DNA of 20,661 bases from Seminavis robusta (taxonomy: Eukaryota > Bacillariophyta > Bacillariophyceae > Naviculales > Naviculaceae). Made by a program: the position numbers and the translations under genes. Location of the stretch: the NCBI GenBank assembly GCA_903772945.1, contig CAICTM010001926.1, forward strand, positions 1-20,661. Reading direction: 5' to 3'. Of this stretch, positions 1 to 9,136 are shown one piece after another; within the stretch, counting starts at the first letter, position 1; every line of letters starts with the position of its first letter. The notes beneath the pieces are model-generated. The model saw nothing but the letters and a program-made list of their open reading frames with translations, searched no databases and was not told the origin of the DNA.

Positions 1-499
1 TCCGACACTACATACTCTAGGTGTATTTGGTCGTACCTAAATAGTCCTAGCGAACTGCCCATGCCAACCAGATTGCGGACAGCTGAGGCGGTGGCTGGGA
101 GTCGAGGAAGACTCCTGTTGTCGTTTGTCCTTTCGCTCGTGTTTCGTGTTTCGCTTTGTTGGTCGTGGACCACTGCTGTGTTCTGACAGCTTTGCCGCTT
201 TACTTCAATGACTTTCCCATGCCACTTTTCAACTTTTCGTTCTTGCAAGCAAGGGTATCTTTTTACAAGATACATCAACCCAAAGGAAGTGTGCGGGGAA
301 GTTATGAATCCGCGAACTCTGCCATCGCATTCACCAGGAAGCTCTTCTTCTACTTTTCTCTGAGTAGAGCATCCATTGAAACTGCCATTTGAAAGCAAGG
401 GCACTGCAGTCTGGTCCCCGTCGTCTCCTTTGGTCAAGCCTGAAGCTCAGCTACCGTATCTATACTCTTTTAGTTTGTTCATTATTTTCAAGATTCAAG
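1..499. other. Upstream spacer and 5' leader of the ubiquitin-like gene
   Basis: I see no supportable gene here. The frame of the downstream gene stays open back to about position 389, but only from a TTG codon, so that extension is not a credible eukaryotic start. The last part, with the pyrimidine-rich stretch around 455-490, is probably the 5' untranslated leader. Confidence 0.5.
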
Positions 500-2257
500 A
501 TGGTTACCCGCAGCAAATCCCCCAAGCCCAACGACAATGCCGTCAAGAACGAGTCGAATCCCTTGAGATCGGACCCCGAGTTGTGTGGGTTACTCAAGCG
601 TCTCGATAAGATTAAGAAATACAAGACGTTCAATCGCTGGAAAACAAAGTTTCTGAACCGCCTGGATGGTCTGATTTATCAAAAAGGAATGGATCCGGCC
701 GAACGAACGACGGAAGCTTTTAACAAACTCGTCAAAAAGACGGTCGTGGCGGCGTCCAAAGTGACCAATCACATTGAAAAGGGAGAATTGAGCAGCGAAA
801 AGAAAACCGTCAAGGCATCATTGTCATTGAGCGAATTGTCCAACAACTTGACGACCACGGTCGAAAAATTAGAGGAACTCATCCCTTCCACGGGCAAAGA
901 TGAAAAAAAGCTGGGGTACACCAAGTATCATTTGGGTGCAGTGCTGATCCGACAGGGCTTTCATCAATACATTACCCTCAAGGCCATTGAAGATGCCCTC
1001 ACGGGAATTGCCGAAAAGGTGGCCGATGTGGCCGATCGCCAACAATTGGAGCTCTTTGAGTACTACAAGACCAAGTTCCAGAGATTCTGTGATATCATGG
1101 CCGATTTGAACATGTACGAAATCATGATGAAGTGTGTCGAGTTCCAAGAAGCACCCGATCCAGAAGAATCCTCCGATGAAGAGCCCATCATGATTGAACT
1201 TGCCGTCGAAGGACCCGATGGGAAAACGCAAATCATCAAATTAGAAGTGGATCCCAGTGACACGCTTGGGAGTATCAAGGAGAGTATTGCCGATGATATT
1301 GGCATTCCAGTCGACAAGCAAATTGTCAAGTTCAAGGGAAAGGAATTGCCAGACAACAACATGACTGTAGGCAAGGCAGGACTCCAGGATGGATCCAAAC
1401 TCACGGTGGAACCACTCAAGATACCCATCACGGTCAAGACGTATGATGGAAAGACCATTAAACTCATGGTGGATCCAGCGACTTACTTGAGCGACATTAA
1501 GCGAAAGGTAGAACCCGAATCCGGTGTTCCAGCTCAAAATCAACGGCTCTTTCTCGATAAGAAAGAACTGGACAATGACAACCAACGAGCCGACGATGCC
1601 GGGATCAAAGCCAACACGGTCCTCTACATGGAACCCAAAAGCATCAAACTCAATGTCGAAATGCCCGATGGAAGCAAAGTCGAAGTGGAGGTCTCACCCT
1701 CGGATACTACCGATGATCTCAAACAAAAAATTGAAGAGGAGACGGGTATGAAGGTACCGGAACAAATCTTGAAACAAAACGGCAAGGATTTGCCAGCGGG
1801 CAAAAAGTTGAAAGATCTAGGAATCAAAGATGGTGATGACGTGCAGGTAGCCATCAACAAGGTCCCTGTCAAGGTGCAAACCAAAGACGGAAAAACGGTC
1901 GAAATCATGGTTGCCCCCGACGATACGTTGGCGGATATCAAGAAACAACTGGAAGCTGAAACGGGCCTGCCGTTTGATCAGCAAGAATTGACCATGAATG
2001 GCAAACCCCTCACGGGCGACAAGAAAACGGCGCGAGATATGGGTATCAAGGCGGGGACGACACTCAAGTTGGATGCCAAGGCGATAACCATCACAGTGGA
2101 ACTCACGGATGGAACCAAGCATGTCGTGAAATTGGACGCCCTGGACTCCAAGTCGGCCATTGAGAAGTCCATTGGCAAGACAGGGTTGGCCAAATTCTTG
2201 ACAATCAACTCGGGAACGCTGGAACTGGACACGAACAAAATTTTCGGAAAAAAGTGA
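500..2257 (+). CDS. Protein with five tandem ubiquitin-like domains
   Basis: Predicted protein of 585 residues, intronless. The ATG at 500 has A at -3 and G at +4; the frame is open further upstream but has no other ATG. Residues 1-210 are charged and mostly helical, with no family I recognise, followed by an acidic linker (PDPEESSDEEP). Five beta-grasp ubiquitin-like repeats then begin near residues 230, 306, 380, 453 and 527, spaced about 74 residues apart. Each opens with a hydrophobic strand, a (P/D)DG(K/S/T) turn and a strand. Repeats 1-4 then have a D(x)LxDIKxxIE-type helix, a strand near K(Q)xLxxxGKxL and a final G(I/L)xDGxxL element. The fifth repeat is shortened and ends in FGKK. No repeat ends in Gly-Gly, so processing to free modifiers is unlikely. 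A scaffold or adaptor role for ubiquitin-type interactions is inferred. An AATAAA lies 70 nt past the stop. Confidence 0.9.
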   Translation: MVTRSKSPKPNDNAVKNESNPLRSDPELCGLLKRLDKIKKYKTFNRWKTKFLNRLDGLIYQKGMDPAERTTEAFNKLVKKTVVAASKVTNHIEKGELSSEKKTVKASLSLSELSNNLTTTVEKLEELIPSTGKDEKKLGYTKYHLGAVLIRQGFHQYITLKAIEDALTGIAEKVADVADRQQLELFEYYKTKFQRFCDIMADLNMYEIMMKCVEFQEAPDPEESSDEEPIMIELAVEGPDGKTQIIKLEVDPSDTLGSIKESIADDIGIPVDKQIVKFKGKELPDNNMTVGKAGLQDGSKLTVEPLKIPITVKTYDGKTIKLMVDPATYLSDIKRKVEPESGVPAQNQRLFLDKKELDNDNQRADDAGIKANTVLYMEPKSIKLNVEMPDGSKVEVEVSPSDTTDDLKQKIEEETGMKVPEQILKQNGKDLPAGKKLKDLGIKDGDDVQVAINKVPVKVQTKDGKTVEIMVAPDDTLADIKKQLEAETGLPFDQQELTMNGKPLTGDKKTARDMGIKAGTTLKLDAKAITITVELTDGTKHVVKLDALDSKSAIEKSIGKTGLAKFLTINSGTLELDTNKIFGKK

Positions 2258-2621
2258 AACCTGTACAAGAATTGGGTGAGGTTTTGTCTCTCTAATAAGA
2301 ATGTACCTTGCGGATACATGGATAAAAATAAATCTTGAATGATTCGATGTTGACTAAGAGGGAATCAATTTACTGCGATTTTGCTATAGCCAGTCATCAA
2401 TATCAAACGCCCTGAGGCACTACTAGCAGTCCCGCTCCCTGGTGGATCGTGATGAATCTTTTGTGGTTGTTGCTTTGGGTGCTTGCGTTGGTTTTCCGAT
2501 TTTGACGCAAGAACTATTCAGGGCAGCCTTTTAGCCTTGAAATGCCAAACGCTGCAGGCAGTGCAGGTCACAACACCAAGCCGCTGAATCACTGGTTGGT
2601 GAAGACTGTACTGGTTGATGC
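2258..2621. other. Convergent intergenic spacer
   Basis: This 364-nt spacer lies between the 3' end of the plus-strand ubiquitin-like gene and the 3' end of the minus-strand ABC-F gene. Apart from the AATAAA near 2327 I see no gene or repeat. Both 3' untranslated regions must fit here and may overlap. Confidence 0.6.
2327..2332 (+). terminator. Candidate polyadenylation signal AATAAA
   Basis: A perfect AATAAA lies 70 nt after the stop of the ubiquitin-like gene, in the short spacer before the convergent ABC-F gene. Placement fits a poly(A) signal. Diatom signals are often degenerate, so function is inferred from position only. Confidence 0.4.
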
Positions 2622-5178
2622 CTATTGTGATTCGGCCAGGAGCATCTCCAACTCTTCCCATTCCTCCATGTACTCTTCGACCTTAGCTTCCAGCTCTTCC
2701 TTTTTCTTGGATAAGTCGACTAGCTTTCCCACGTCACTCCCGTTGGCTAACATTTCTTCGTCCAGAGACGCGATTTCTTCCTCGGTCTTTTCTAGCAGTT
2801 CCTCCAACTTTGATATTCTTTTAGGTGCATTGAACAACTTCTTTCGAATTGCTGGATCGACTTCAGCTTTGGCTGGTTGCCCTGTTTCGGTTCCCTCCTT
2901 GTCAGTCTCACCCAATGTCGTTCTGACTACTTGCCAGTCGTCGTTTCTCATGCTTCTTTGTTCTAGCTTGAACTTGCCATCTGAGACCGTGGCGACATGA
3001 GTGAAACCCACCTTGGAACAGAATTCTTTGTCGTGAGATATCACCACAACAGCCCCATCATCTTTGCCCCAATCGGTCAGGGCGTCGCTGAGTGCCTCCA
3101 CGCTGAACATTTCAGCATACAAGGATCATCAAAGCTAGGATCAGATCAAAGCAAATCGCACCGAGCCATCCACACTTGCACACGCCTTCTTACCATTCCT
3201 GATCCAAATGATTTGACACTTCGTCCAGCAATATGCAGTTTGATGGTTTGATGGAAAAGTTTGACAAAGCAACTCGCGCCTTTTCGCCTCCTGACAGCTC
3301 TTTGATTCTGCGCAACGCCTTTTCACCTGTCAGCCCTAACCTACCCATGACACCTCTGGCTTGTTCATCCGAAATAGTGACGTCAAATCCGGTTCGGGCA
3401 TACTGTGTGACAATGTCAACGGCCCTCGATTCACCATCAAGCTCTTGGGCCAAGTCTTGAGTGAAAACACCCAATTCAAGCTGTGCATTTTTGGTCCGCT
3501 CTCCCTCAATCAGAGGCAGTGTTCCTCTCAACGAATGAAGCAATGTGCTTTTCCTTTGAAACAATGCGAATGAGAAACATCGCCAGTTTGAGATGACAAG
3601 TTGAATCCATGATAGGGCCCGCACAACGCTTGATACCAAACATACCCTGCTCCATTGGGACCCCGGATAAGCAATTTCATTCCTCTCACAATTTCCAAAT
3701 TGACCCCTTCCACAAGGGGTTTGTCATTGTCGTATCCAACCGATGCATCGTTGAGAGCCAACAAGGTGTCTCCGATAGCGCGCGGAGGGTCTGGCAAGAC
3801 CAGTGTCGGTTTGAACCGCTCCGCCACGATTGCTTCATCCGGCTCATCCAACAATCCCTCTCGCCCCATCTTTTCGAGTTGTTTGACTCTGGATTGAGCC
3901 GCAGATGCCTTGGTAGCGGATGCTCCCCATTTATCTACAAAGCCTTGCAGTTTGGCTGCCTTTACCTGATTGCGCTCGAATTCTGCCCGCGATGCCAGCG
4001 CTCGTTGCTGTTTCAATTCCAAATATTGAGGGTACGTACAGGATTTGTAGACTTGTAGATTGCCAGTGGGTGTAATTTCCGCAATGTGATCCATAGACTC
4101 GAGCAACTGTACATCGTGAGTGACCAACAGCATTGTCCCGTCACCATCGTAGGTGGCAAGATAATTGGCCAACCACTTTCTAGCAGCGGCATCCAGATGA
4201 TTTCCTATGAATAAATGATAATTTCCACCAAAGTGGAGTATACCAGATAGGGATGGTCAGTTCACTCTTCCGGCATGTTTCAGGCTGCATTGTTTGTTTG
4301 TTGGTCTCACCTGGTTCGTCCATGAGACAAAGTTTTGGTTCACTTAGCAACAGTTTTGCAAAGGAGACTACCCCACCAAAGACAGAGACAAAAACAAGGC
4401 AGTGAGAAACCATTGGATGTATTTCAATAGTATCCCAGCAACGACAACATAATCAAATCGCTGACTAACCTCTCATCTGCCATCCTCCTGACAACTCATC
4501 ACAGCGTATATCCAAGTCATGAAATCCCAGACCTTTCAAAACCGTGGCAACCTTTTGTTCTTGTGTGTATCCACCGGCTGCTTCAAATAGTGTGTTGGCT
4601 CGGTCCAGTTCCTGGAGCAGTTTCTCATTGTCTTGACCATTATCATCATCCGCATTGGCAAGTTGTTGTTGTATACGTTCCAGATAATCCTTGGCCTTCT
4701 GCAATTCTACCATTCCAGACGCGGCTTCCTCATAGACTGTCTTGGTGGATCCACTGACGGCAGTTTGCTGGAGATAACCAATATCCCCACCGCCCAGATG
4801 AATGTCTCCGTCGTACAGGATTTCTCCCGCCACAGCTTTCAGCAGGGTGGATTTTCCAGACCCATTGCCTCCAATTAATGCCCATTTGGTCCGAGGTTCC
4901 ACACGCCAATCAATGCTCTTTAATATTTGGGCTGGTCCTCGTGAAATGGCCACATTTTCCAGCAGCAGAGCGGCTCCCCGAGCATAGTCTTCTTGTCGTT
5001 TCTTAGTAGTCTTCTTGACGGCAGATTCTTCTTCCGTGGCGGCAGAAGAAGAATAGACGGCCGATGAAAATGTGGGGGTAACTCTTGCGCTAAAAATTGG
5101 AGGAGGCAGCGTAAATGCCCCCGTGAAGGCACTTCCAATCCACGTGAAATAGAACAGATAGCAAGCCCGATGGAGCAT
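2622..5178 (-). CDS. ABC-F family ATPase, five exons, probably plastid-targeted
   Basis: Exons (minus strand): 5178-4470, 4367-4311, 4204-3646, 3553-3194, 3102-2622; introns of 102, 106, 92 and 91 nt, all GT-AG. The exons sum to 2166 nt, or 721 residues, and every junction restores an ABC motif. First ATPase: Walker A GGNGSGKST (about residue 102), LSGGW (about 229), Walker B LMDEPGNHLD (about 253). Second: GPNGAGKST (about 437), LSGGE (about 526), LLDEVSNHLD (about 551). The C-terminal 80 residues form a charged coiled coil, as in Uup-type ABC-F proteins. There are two ATPase domains and no transporter membrane domain, so this is a soluble translation-type factor that acts on ribosomes, not a transporter. 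The N-terminus has a hydrophobic signal with GSAF then GAF, resembling the diatom ASAFAP plastid signal. The ATG at 5178 has A at -3; the frame extends 12 codons upstream only to a TTG. Organelle ribosome rescue is inferred. Confidence 0.92.
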
Positions 5179-5944
5179 GATGAACTGTGCGTACTGAAGG
5201 GCGTTAGAATGCAACTATCTTCTGCGTTGATAGCAAATGAATCTCCCAGCAATGTGGTGGTACCTTGATGGTGAGAGCCCTTTTCTTTCTTTGAAGTTTG
5301 GAAGTTTTTGGGTGGTTGCAGTTTTTTTCCTTCGTGGCATTTTCTTCTTTTTGAAATGACGTCAGTTTTGTTGAGTCGAGTCAAATAAGCCAGAAAGAGC
5401 TGTCAAACGTGAGACCTGAGAGGCTGAAACCGTGACAGCGCCGCTGCATCTTACAATCGTTCTCCAACCAAAATCAAAGAGCTGAAGAGGACGGCAGCTG
5501 CAGCAACGAAACTCATTCTGGTGCAACTCATAAACTTCTCGGTTCCCGGAGTGGAATCCATAGAAGTCAATTAGCTTGGCTTTTGGGGAGGAATCTCTGA
5601 GCTGATGAGCGTCGATCACAGCTGCGTTGTTGCCGGCTGTGACAATCCAGCCAGATCGATGTGCTAAGGAATACTCCTACATTCTCACGGCCACGGCATG
5701 ACTGCCGACCCCATTGTCACTACGTGGACGCAGGAAATTTTTTTTTCAAATCCCCGTCACACAAACAGAATACAGTTCCAACACCACCAACCGAAAGGAC
5801 GCCACGGGTTCAAACAGGAAGACTAATTTGTACCCGGCATGTCACTACGCATTTGCTATTCTGTATCTATCTACTCATTTATAGAATGGGGCCATTTTCA
5901 CCATCCCAATGAACTACCGGTACGGTACAGGTAGAACAAGAATG
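5179..5944. other. Spacer upstream of the ABC-F gene
   Basis: It lies between the 5' end of the ABC-F gene and the 3' end of the small secreted gene, both on the minus strand. It holds the TGACGTCA site and one TACCGGTA at 5915-5922. A minus-strand frame open over 5362-5619 has no ATG and I do not call it. A short upstream ATG frame (ATGCCACGAAGG, near 5342 on the minus strand) sits in the probable ABC-F leader. Confidence 0.5.
5357..5364. promoter_or_regulatory. Palindromic TGACGTCA (CRE/bZIP-type) site
   Basis: A perfect 8-bp TGACGTCA lies 179 nt upstream of the ABC-F start codon. This is the classical bZIP/CRE core. TGACGT-type elements are known to mediate CO2/cAMP responses in diatom promoters. 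Whether it functions here is inferred from its position. Confidence 0.35.
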
Positions 5945-6370
5945 CTAAGCCTCAGGGCCCGCTTGCCCACGCAAGTGCCTGGTGAACATTGAATCTCCAG
6001 GGTCTTCAGCAGAGTCACCTTCATTCATGGACTTCAGTGCATCCAATACAAGGCCCAAGTAGTCGTCTGGATCTTTTCCCACCACGCTGATGTCCACATC
6101 ATCGTCATCATCATCCAAACTGTCGCCACCGTCAAAGAAATCACCTAGATCAACATCACCACCTCCGCCGCCTCCTCCGCCGCCGCCACCCCCTGAGCCA
6201 TAGCCATAACCGTTGCCGTTGTTGTTGATTTGGTTGACGTTCAAGACAATCAGTCCACCATCGCCATTGTAGTCCATGCCAGGCAAGTTCTGTGCATTGC
6301 CAAAGGCAAACAGCAAGGCTAAGCACAAAAAGGGAAAGTGGAAGGATCGTGTTCCAAGGGCAATCTTCAT
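5945..6370 (-). CDS. Small secreted Gly- and Asp-rich protein
   Basis: Predicted protein of 141 residues from the ATG at 6370, which has A at -3. The longer open frame upstream begins without good support and would bury the signal peptide. Residues 1-27 form a clear signal peptide (basic start, then FPFLCLALLFAFGNAQ). The mature part has an Asn/Gly/Tyr stretch, a run of 12 glycines, then an acidic segment including six consecutive aspartates. Near the C-terminus is FTRHLRG, an R-x-L motif of the kind also found in the two larger secreted proteins of this window. There is no catalytic domain and I do not recognise a family. The acidic low-complexity body would suit an extracellular or cell-wall protein that binds cations; that is inference. 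It is divergent from the gene at 7337, with about 970 nt between the starts. Confidence 0.65.
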   Translation of the reverse strand: MKIALGTRSFHFPFLCLALLFAFGNAQNLPGMDYNGDGGLIVLNVNQINNNGNGYGYGSGGGGGGGGGGGGDVDLGDFFDGGDSLDDDDDDVDISVVGKDPDDYLGLVLDALKSMNEGDSAEDPGDSMFTRHLRGQAGPEA

Positions 6371-7336
6371 TGTTGGCTGTCGGTGCGATGAATGTATGGG
6401 TTTCTTAAGATTATCTTTTTTTGTGAGCACAGCTTCAACAGTTTTCTTTGTGAGAAAAATACCTCCATGCCCAAGATTCAGACATATAGTACAGCTTTCA
6501 AGTATGCATTCCATTGAGGTGTCTTTGCCATCGCGTCTGAGAGAACTACTTGACTCGATTCGATTCTGCATTGCAGCAAATGGTACTCGTACCGTACCTG
6601 TACCGAAATCCTCCAACAAGGCCTTGATAACAGGGTAAACCATTCATTCTGCCATTGCGTCCAAGCAAACCATGAATGATTCGATCATTGATTCAATCAA
6701 TGATCGAATCACAGTCGTGCTTGGGAATAACCGTGATTGTGCAGTAAGCTAAATCGATTTACAAATCTGAAATTGAGGTAAAAATGGATGAATAATGAGT
6801 CTTTTAGGGCTTAAAAAATGGTTTGTTTTCAAATATCTTGCATGTGCGGACGGTAATCTAGCCACTACATGTACGCCAAATACGGATCTGCCTCGAATCG
6901 AATCCGCCACTGTGGTGTCTCTGCATACCTTTTGGATCTTTGGAGCCCGTTGAAAAAGGTCGAATCCGCCATTTGTTGTAAGCGGTCGTGTCACTGCCGA
7001 GGCCAACATGGACCCTTGGACTGCATCCGGGGTACCGGTAGCGTTCTCAGTCAGTCTATCTCTTTGTATGTCCGTGGATAATGGTTGTATCCAAGCAAGT
7101 GCACCAGGACGCACGGTTGGTACCAATAGCAAAAGCAAGCAGCAAGCAGCAAGCAGCAACCTGAAGCTTTCTCTTTTCTCACAAATCACAAAAAGAAAAA
7201 CCAGACAACCAATACAGTCGTACCGTCGCCCAAGCCTTCGCCTTTTCAGCCTGGACTATCAGTATAATTCCAAAAACAAAGCAAAGCCACCCTTTCGACA
7301 TCCACAGATCCAAACGACCAAAACTAAAAGAACAAC
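6371..7336. other. Divergent promoter region of two secreted-protein genes
   Basis: Besides the 35-nt palindrome it carries two copies of TCGAATCCGCCA (6898-6909 and 6960-6971), three GCAAGCA heptamers at 7135-7155, and a TACCGGTA at 7032-7039. The stretch from about 7100 to 7336 is rich in A and C, contains few T bases and ends AACAACATG, so it is probably a transcribed leader. A minus-strand open frame over 6749-7189 starts with GTG and reads the complement of the GCAAGCA repeats; I do not call it a gene. Confidence 0.55.
6677..6711. repeat. 35-nt perfect palindrome
   Basis: Two 17-nt arms are exact reverse complements around a single central C at 6694. The left arm contains GATTCGATCATTGATT. 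A second weak pair, AATCAC at 6707 and GTGATT about 20 nt later, follows. It lies about 300 nt upstream of the minus-strand secreted gene and 630 nt upstream of the plus-strand one. Confidence 0.9.
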
Positions 7337-8209
7337 ATGAAGTTTACTACTTTCATCTTTGCTGTCATTGTTGCTGTCATCCCATCGGCCATTGCAGCCC
7401 CTGGTTCCCTTCGCACCCCCAATGCCAACTCTCTGGACACTGCAACCAAACCTTCTGTTCAAGGGGGGCGCCGGTTGAACTGCACTGGCAAGAACAGAAA
7501 TACTCAGAGGTGCAAGGACCAAGAGGAGGGAGAGAATAATCAAGAAGATGACGAGGATAGACAACAGCAAGAAGAAGATGACAGGGACTCTACGTCCCGA
7601 CGTTCGAGGCGTTCCAATGGTCGACAGAGGAGGAGGGATGATGATCGTGACAGTCGTCACAGGAGGCGCAGTGGCGGCGATAACGAGCCAAAGAAGAAGA
7701 GGCGACGACGCAACGATGACGAGGAACGTGAAGGAAGCGAAGGAGGCTCAACCCCGAACAAGAAAAGTGGAAGCGACAATGGTGGCGGCATGACGAAGGC
7801 GCAGGTGCAAAAGGCAGCCAAAAAATACTTAAAACAGGAAGCCAAGAAAGAGGCTGCTAAGAAGAAGAAGGTTCAGGAGATCAAAGAGGAGCTTGGTAAA
7901 GCAATTGAGAAGAAAGTTGAAGAGGTTGTGGAGAAGAAGGTAGAGGAGGCTGTCAATAATCAGCTTCAAAGTGGAGTGGACTCTTTGAGAGTTAACGGAC
8001 ATGGAGACCCAACCTCTACAGTTGCCCCTCCAGCACCAGCACAGAGTGCTTCAAGTTTGGCCAACAGTATCGAAAGCAGCAACAATGGCAACAGCATTGG
8101 CTTGAATGGCTGCACCTCTGGTACAAATTGTTACGGTGGCACCCCTTCCCAGCCTCAGTCTTATGCTGATAGTTTCAGTGCTGCGTTGAATGGTGATGGA
8201 GGCAAATAA
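7337..8209 (+). CDS. Secreted charged protein with R-x-L motif and coiled coil (paralogue A)
   Basis: Predicted protein of 290 residues, intronless, with start AACAACATG. Residues 1-20 form a signal peptide, followed by APGSLRT. A Q-G-G-R-R-L motif ends at residue 47. Residues 50-150 are extremely charged: Glu/Gln-rich, then Arg/Asp-rich with RRR and KKKRRRR clusters. Residues 152-213 are Lys/Glu-rich and likely coiled coil, including a VQEIKEELGKAIEKKVEE heptad pattern. The C-terminal 75 residues are Ser/Asn/Pro/Gly-rich with two cysteines. The first 27 residues match the gene at 10840 at 19 of 27 positions and the coiled coil also aligns, so the two are paralogues. R-x-L after a signal peptide is a processing site known from diatom silica-associated proteins, and lysine clusters are typical of silaffins. 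A cell-wall role is therefore possible but unproven. Confidence 0.8.
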   Translation: MKFTTFIFAVIVAVIPSAIAAPGSLRTPNANSLDTATKPSVQGGRRLNCTGKNRNTQRCKDQEEGENNQEDDEDRQQQEEDDRDSTSRRSRRSNGRQRRRDDDRDSRHRRRSGGDNEPKKKRRRRNDDEEREGSEGGSTPNKKSGSDNGGGMTKAQVQKAAKKYLKQEAKKEAAKKKKVQEIKEELGKAIEKKVEEVVEKKVEEAVNNQLQSGVDSLRVNGHGDPTSTVAPPAPAQSASSLANSIESSNNGNSIGLNGCTSGTNCYGGTPSQPQSYADSFSAALNGDGGK

Positions 8210-8727
8210 GCCACGATGAACGGTTTGATTTCATGATTGACTCAGCCGCTCAGCCTGCAAATGTGGTGTATGATTGAGCAGAGATCTTAAAACTACAACT
8301 AGCTAGGGCTGCGGTTCTTAGAATCTATAGCTTGTTCCTTCCTAGCTAGCTTCTGCTTCTGTATACAGCGTAGGTTTGCACCGCCGTCGAGGACAACCAT
8401 TGACTGCATACTCCGCCCTCTGTGAGCCGCCTGCTGATTGTCACGCTCTCATTGATTCATCGATCGGGTTTGGGCACACCAGCTCACAACGCAAAACCCA
8501 CAAGCCAACTTCTTGTGCGAGTTCTGGAGCTGTTCTGGGTGGGTGCCCGCACGGGTACAGGTACTATCATAGCTAATTATTCTCTACCTCTGCCCCGTTC
8601 CGAAAGCGGGCTCAGCCTCCGTAAACTTGATGCGCGCTCACATTTTAAGGTGTTTACGTCGTCAAGTCATTGAAATCGCAAGTGAGGATCGAGTAACAAC
8701 ACTCCAAAAGAAAAGCAAATCCTATCA

Positions 8728-8794
8728 GGTTACTTTTCCGGTTACTAATCCGGTTACTTTTCCGGTTACGAATCCGGTTACGATTACTGGTTAC
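8728..8794 (+). repeat. 12-nt tandem repeat, GGTTAC(T/G)(T/A)(T/A)TCC
   Basis: Five tandem units begin with GGTTAC at 8728, 8740, 8752, 8764 and 8776, followed by a sixth partial unit at 8789. Units alternate between GGTTACTTTTCC and GGTTAC(T/G)AATCC, so there is a 24-nt superperiod. An inverted GTAACCGGTAA follows at about 8814. In one frame it reads VTFPVTNP repeats, but no gene is supported. Confidence 0.85.
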
Positions 8795-9043
8795 TGTATC
8801 AGTTTAGTAACATGTAACCGGTAAATCTGGTATCATCCGTAGCTACATATTGCCCGCCCTGATTCTGGCTGGCTGCCGCACTAATATAATAGAAGCTGTC
8901 TTCCAGCTTCCAGCATCGCAGATAGAGGTCTCGGACTCTGGAGCCGAAAGCCCGCGTGCGCGGCAACAAATTTCTGTTAACTCTGTCATTGTTTCGGCTT
9001 CACAGAAAACACTTTTCAAGGCCCAGGCGACATGGGCTCAACT

Positions 9044-9049
9044 TATAAG
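9044..9049 (+). promoter_or_regulatory. Candidate TATA element (TATAAG)
   Basis: TATAAG within ACTTATAAGT lies 93 nt upstream of the ATG at 9137, in a spacer with no other obvious core promoter. It is called on position and sequence only. Confidence 0.3.
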
Positions 9050-9136
9050 TCTCTGGAGTCCATTTCCACACAAAGTCCATTCTAACCACATATTTTACCC
9101 CGATCTTGGTCTATTCAAGTCCTCTTCCAACTAACC

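Larger units (their letters stand above)
8210..9136. other. Spacer with short repeats before the Cys-rich gene
   Basis: I see no supportable gene. It contains CTAGCTAG-type palindromes near 8298 and 8340, a GGTTAC tandem repeat (8728-8794) and, 93 nt before the next ATG, a TATAAG. Open frames here lack an ATG at their reported starts or simply read through the repeat. Confidence 0.5.

Noticed and set aside
389..499. N-terminal extension of the ubiquitin-like protein by 37 residues
   Set aside because: It would start at TTG; the ATG at 500 has a good context and follows a leader-like sequence.
1642..2257. Reading the ubiquitin-like repeats as a polyubiquitin gene
   Set aside because: The repeats are diverged from one another and lack the Gly-Gly processing ends.
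5179..5214. 12-residue extension of the ABC-F protein
   Set aside because: It starts at TTG; the ATG at 5178 puts the hydrophobic signal right at the N-terminus.
5362..5619. Minus-strand 85-codon frame upstream of the ABC-F gene
   Set aside because: It starts with GTG and contains no ATG; no domain is recognised. An upstream exon cannot be excluded without transcripts.
6749..7189. Minus-strand 146-codon frame with a signal-like Leu/Cys-rich start
   Set aside because: It begins with GTG, and the hydrophobic stretch is the complement of the GCAAGCA repeats in the leader of the gene at 7337.
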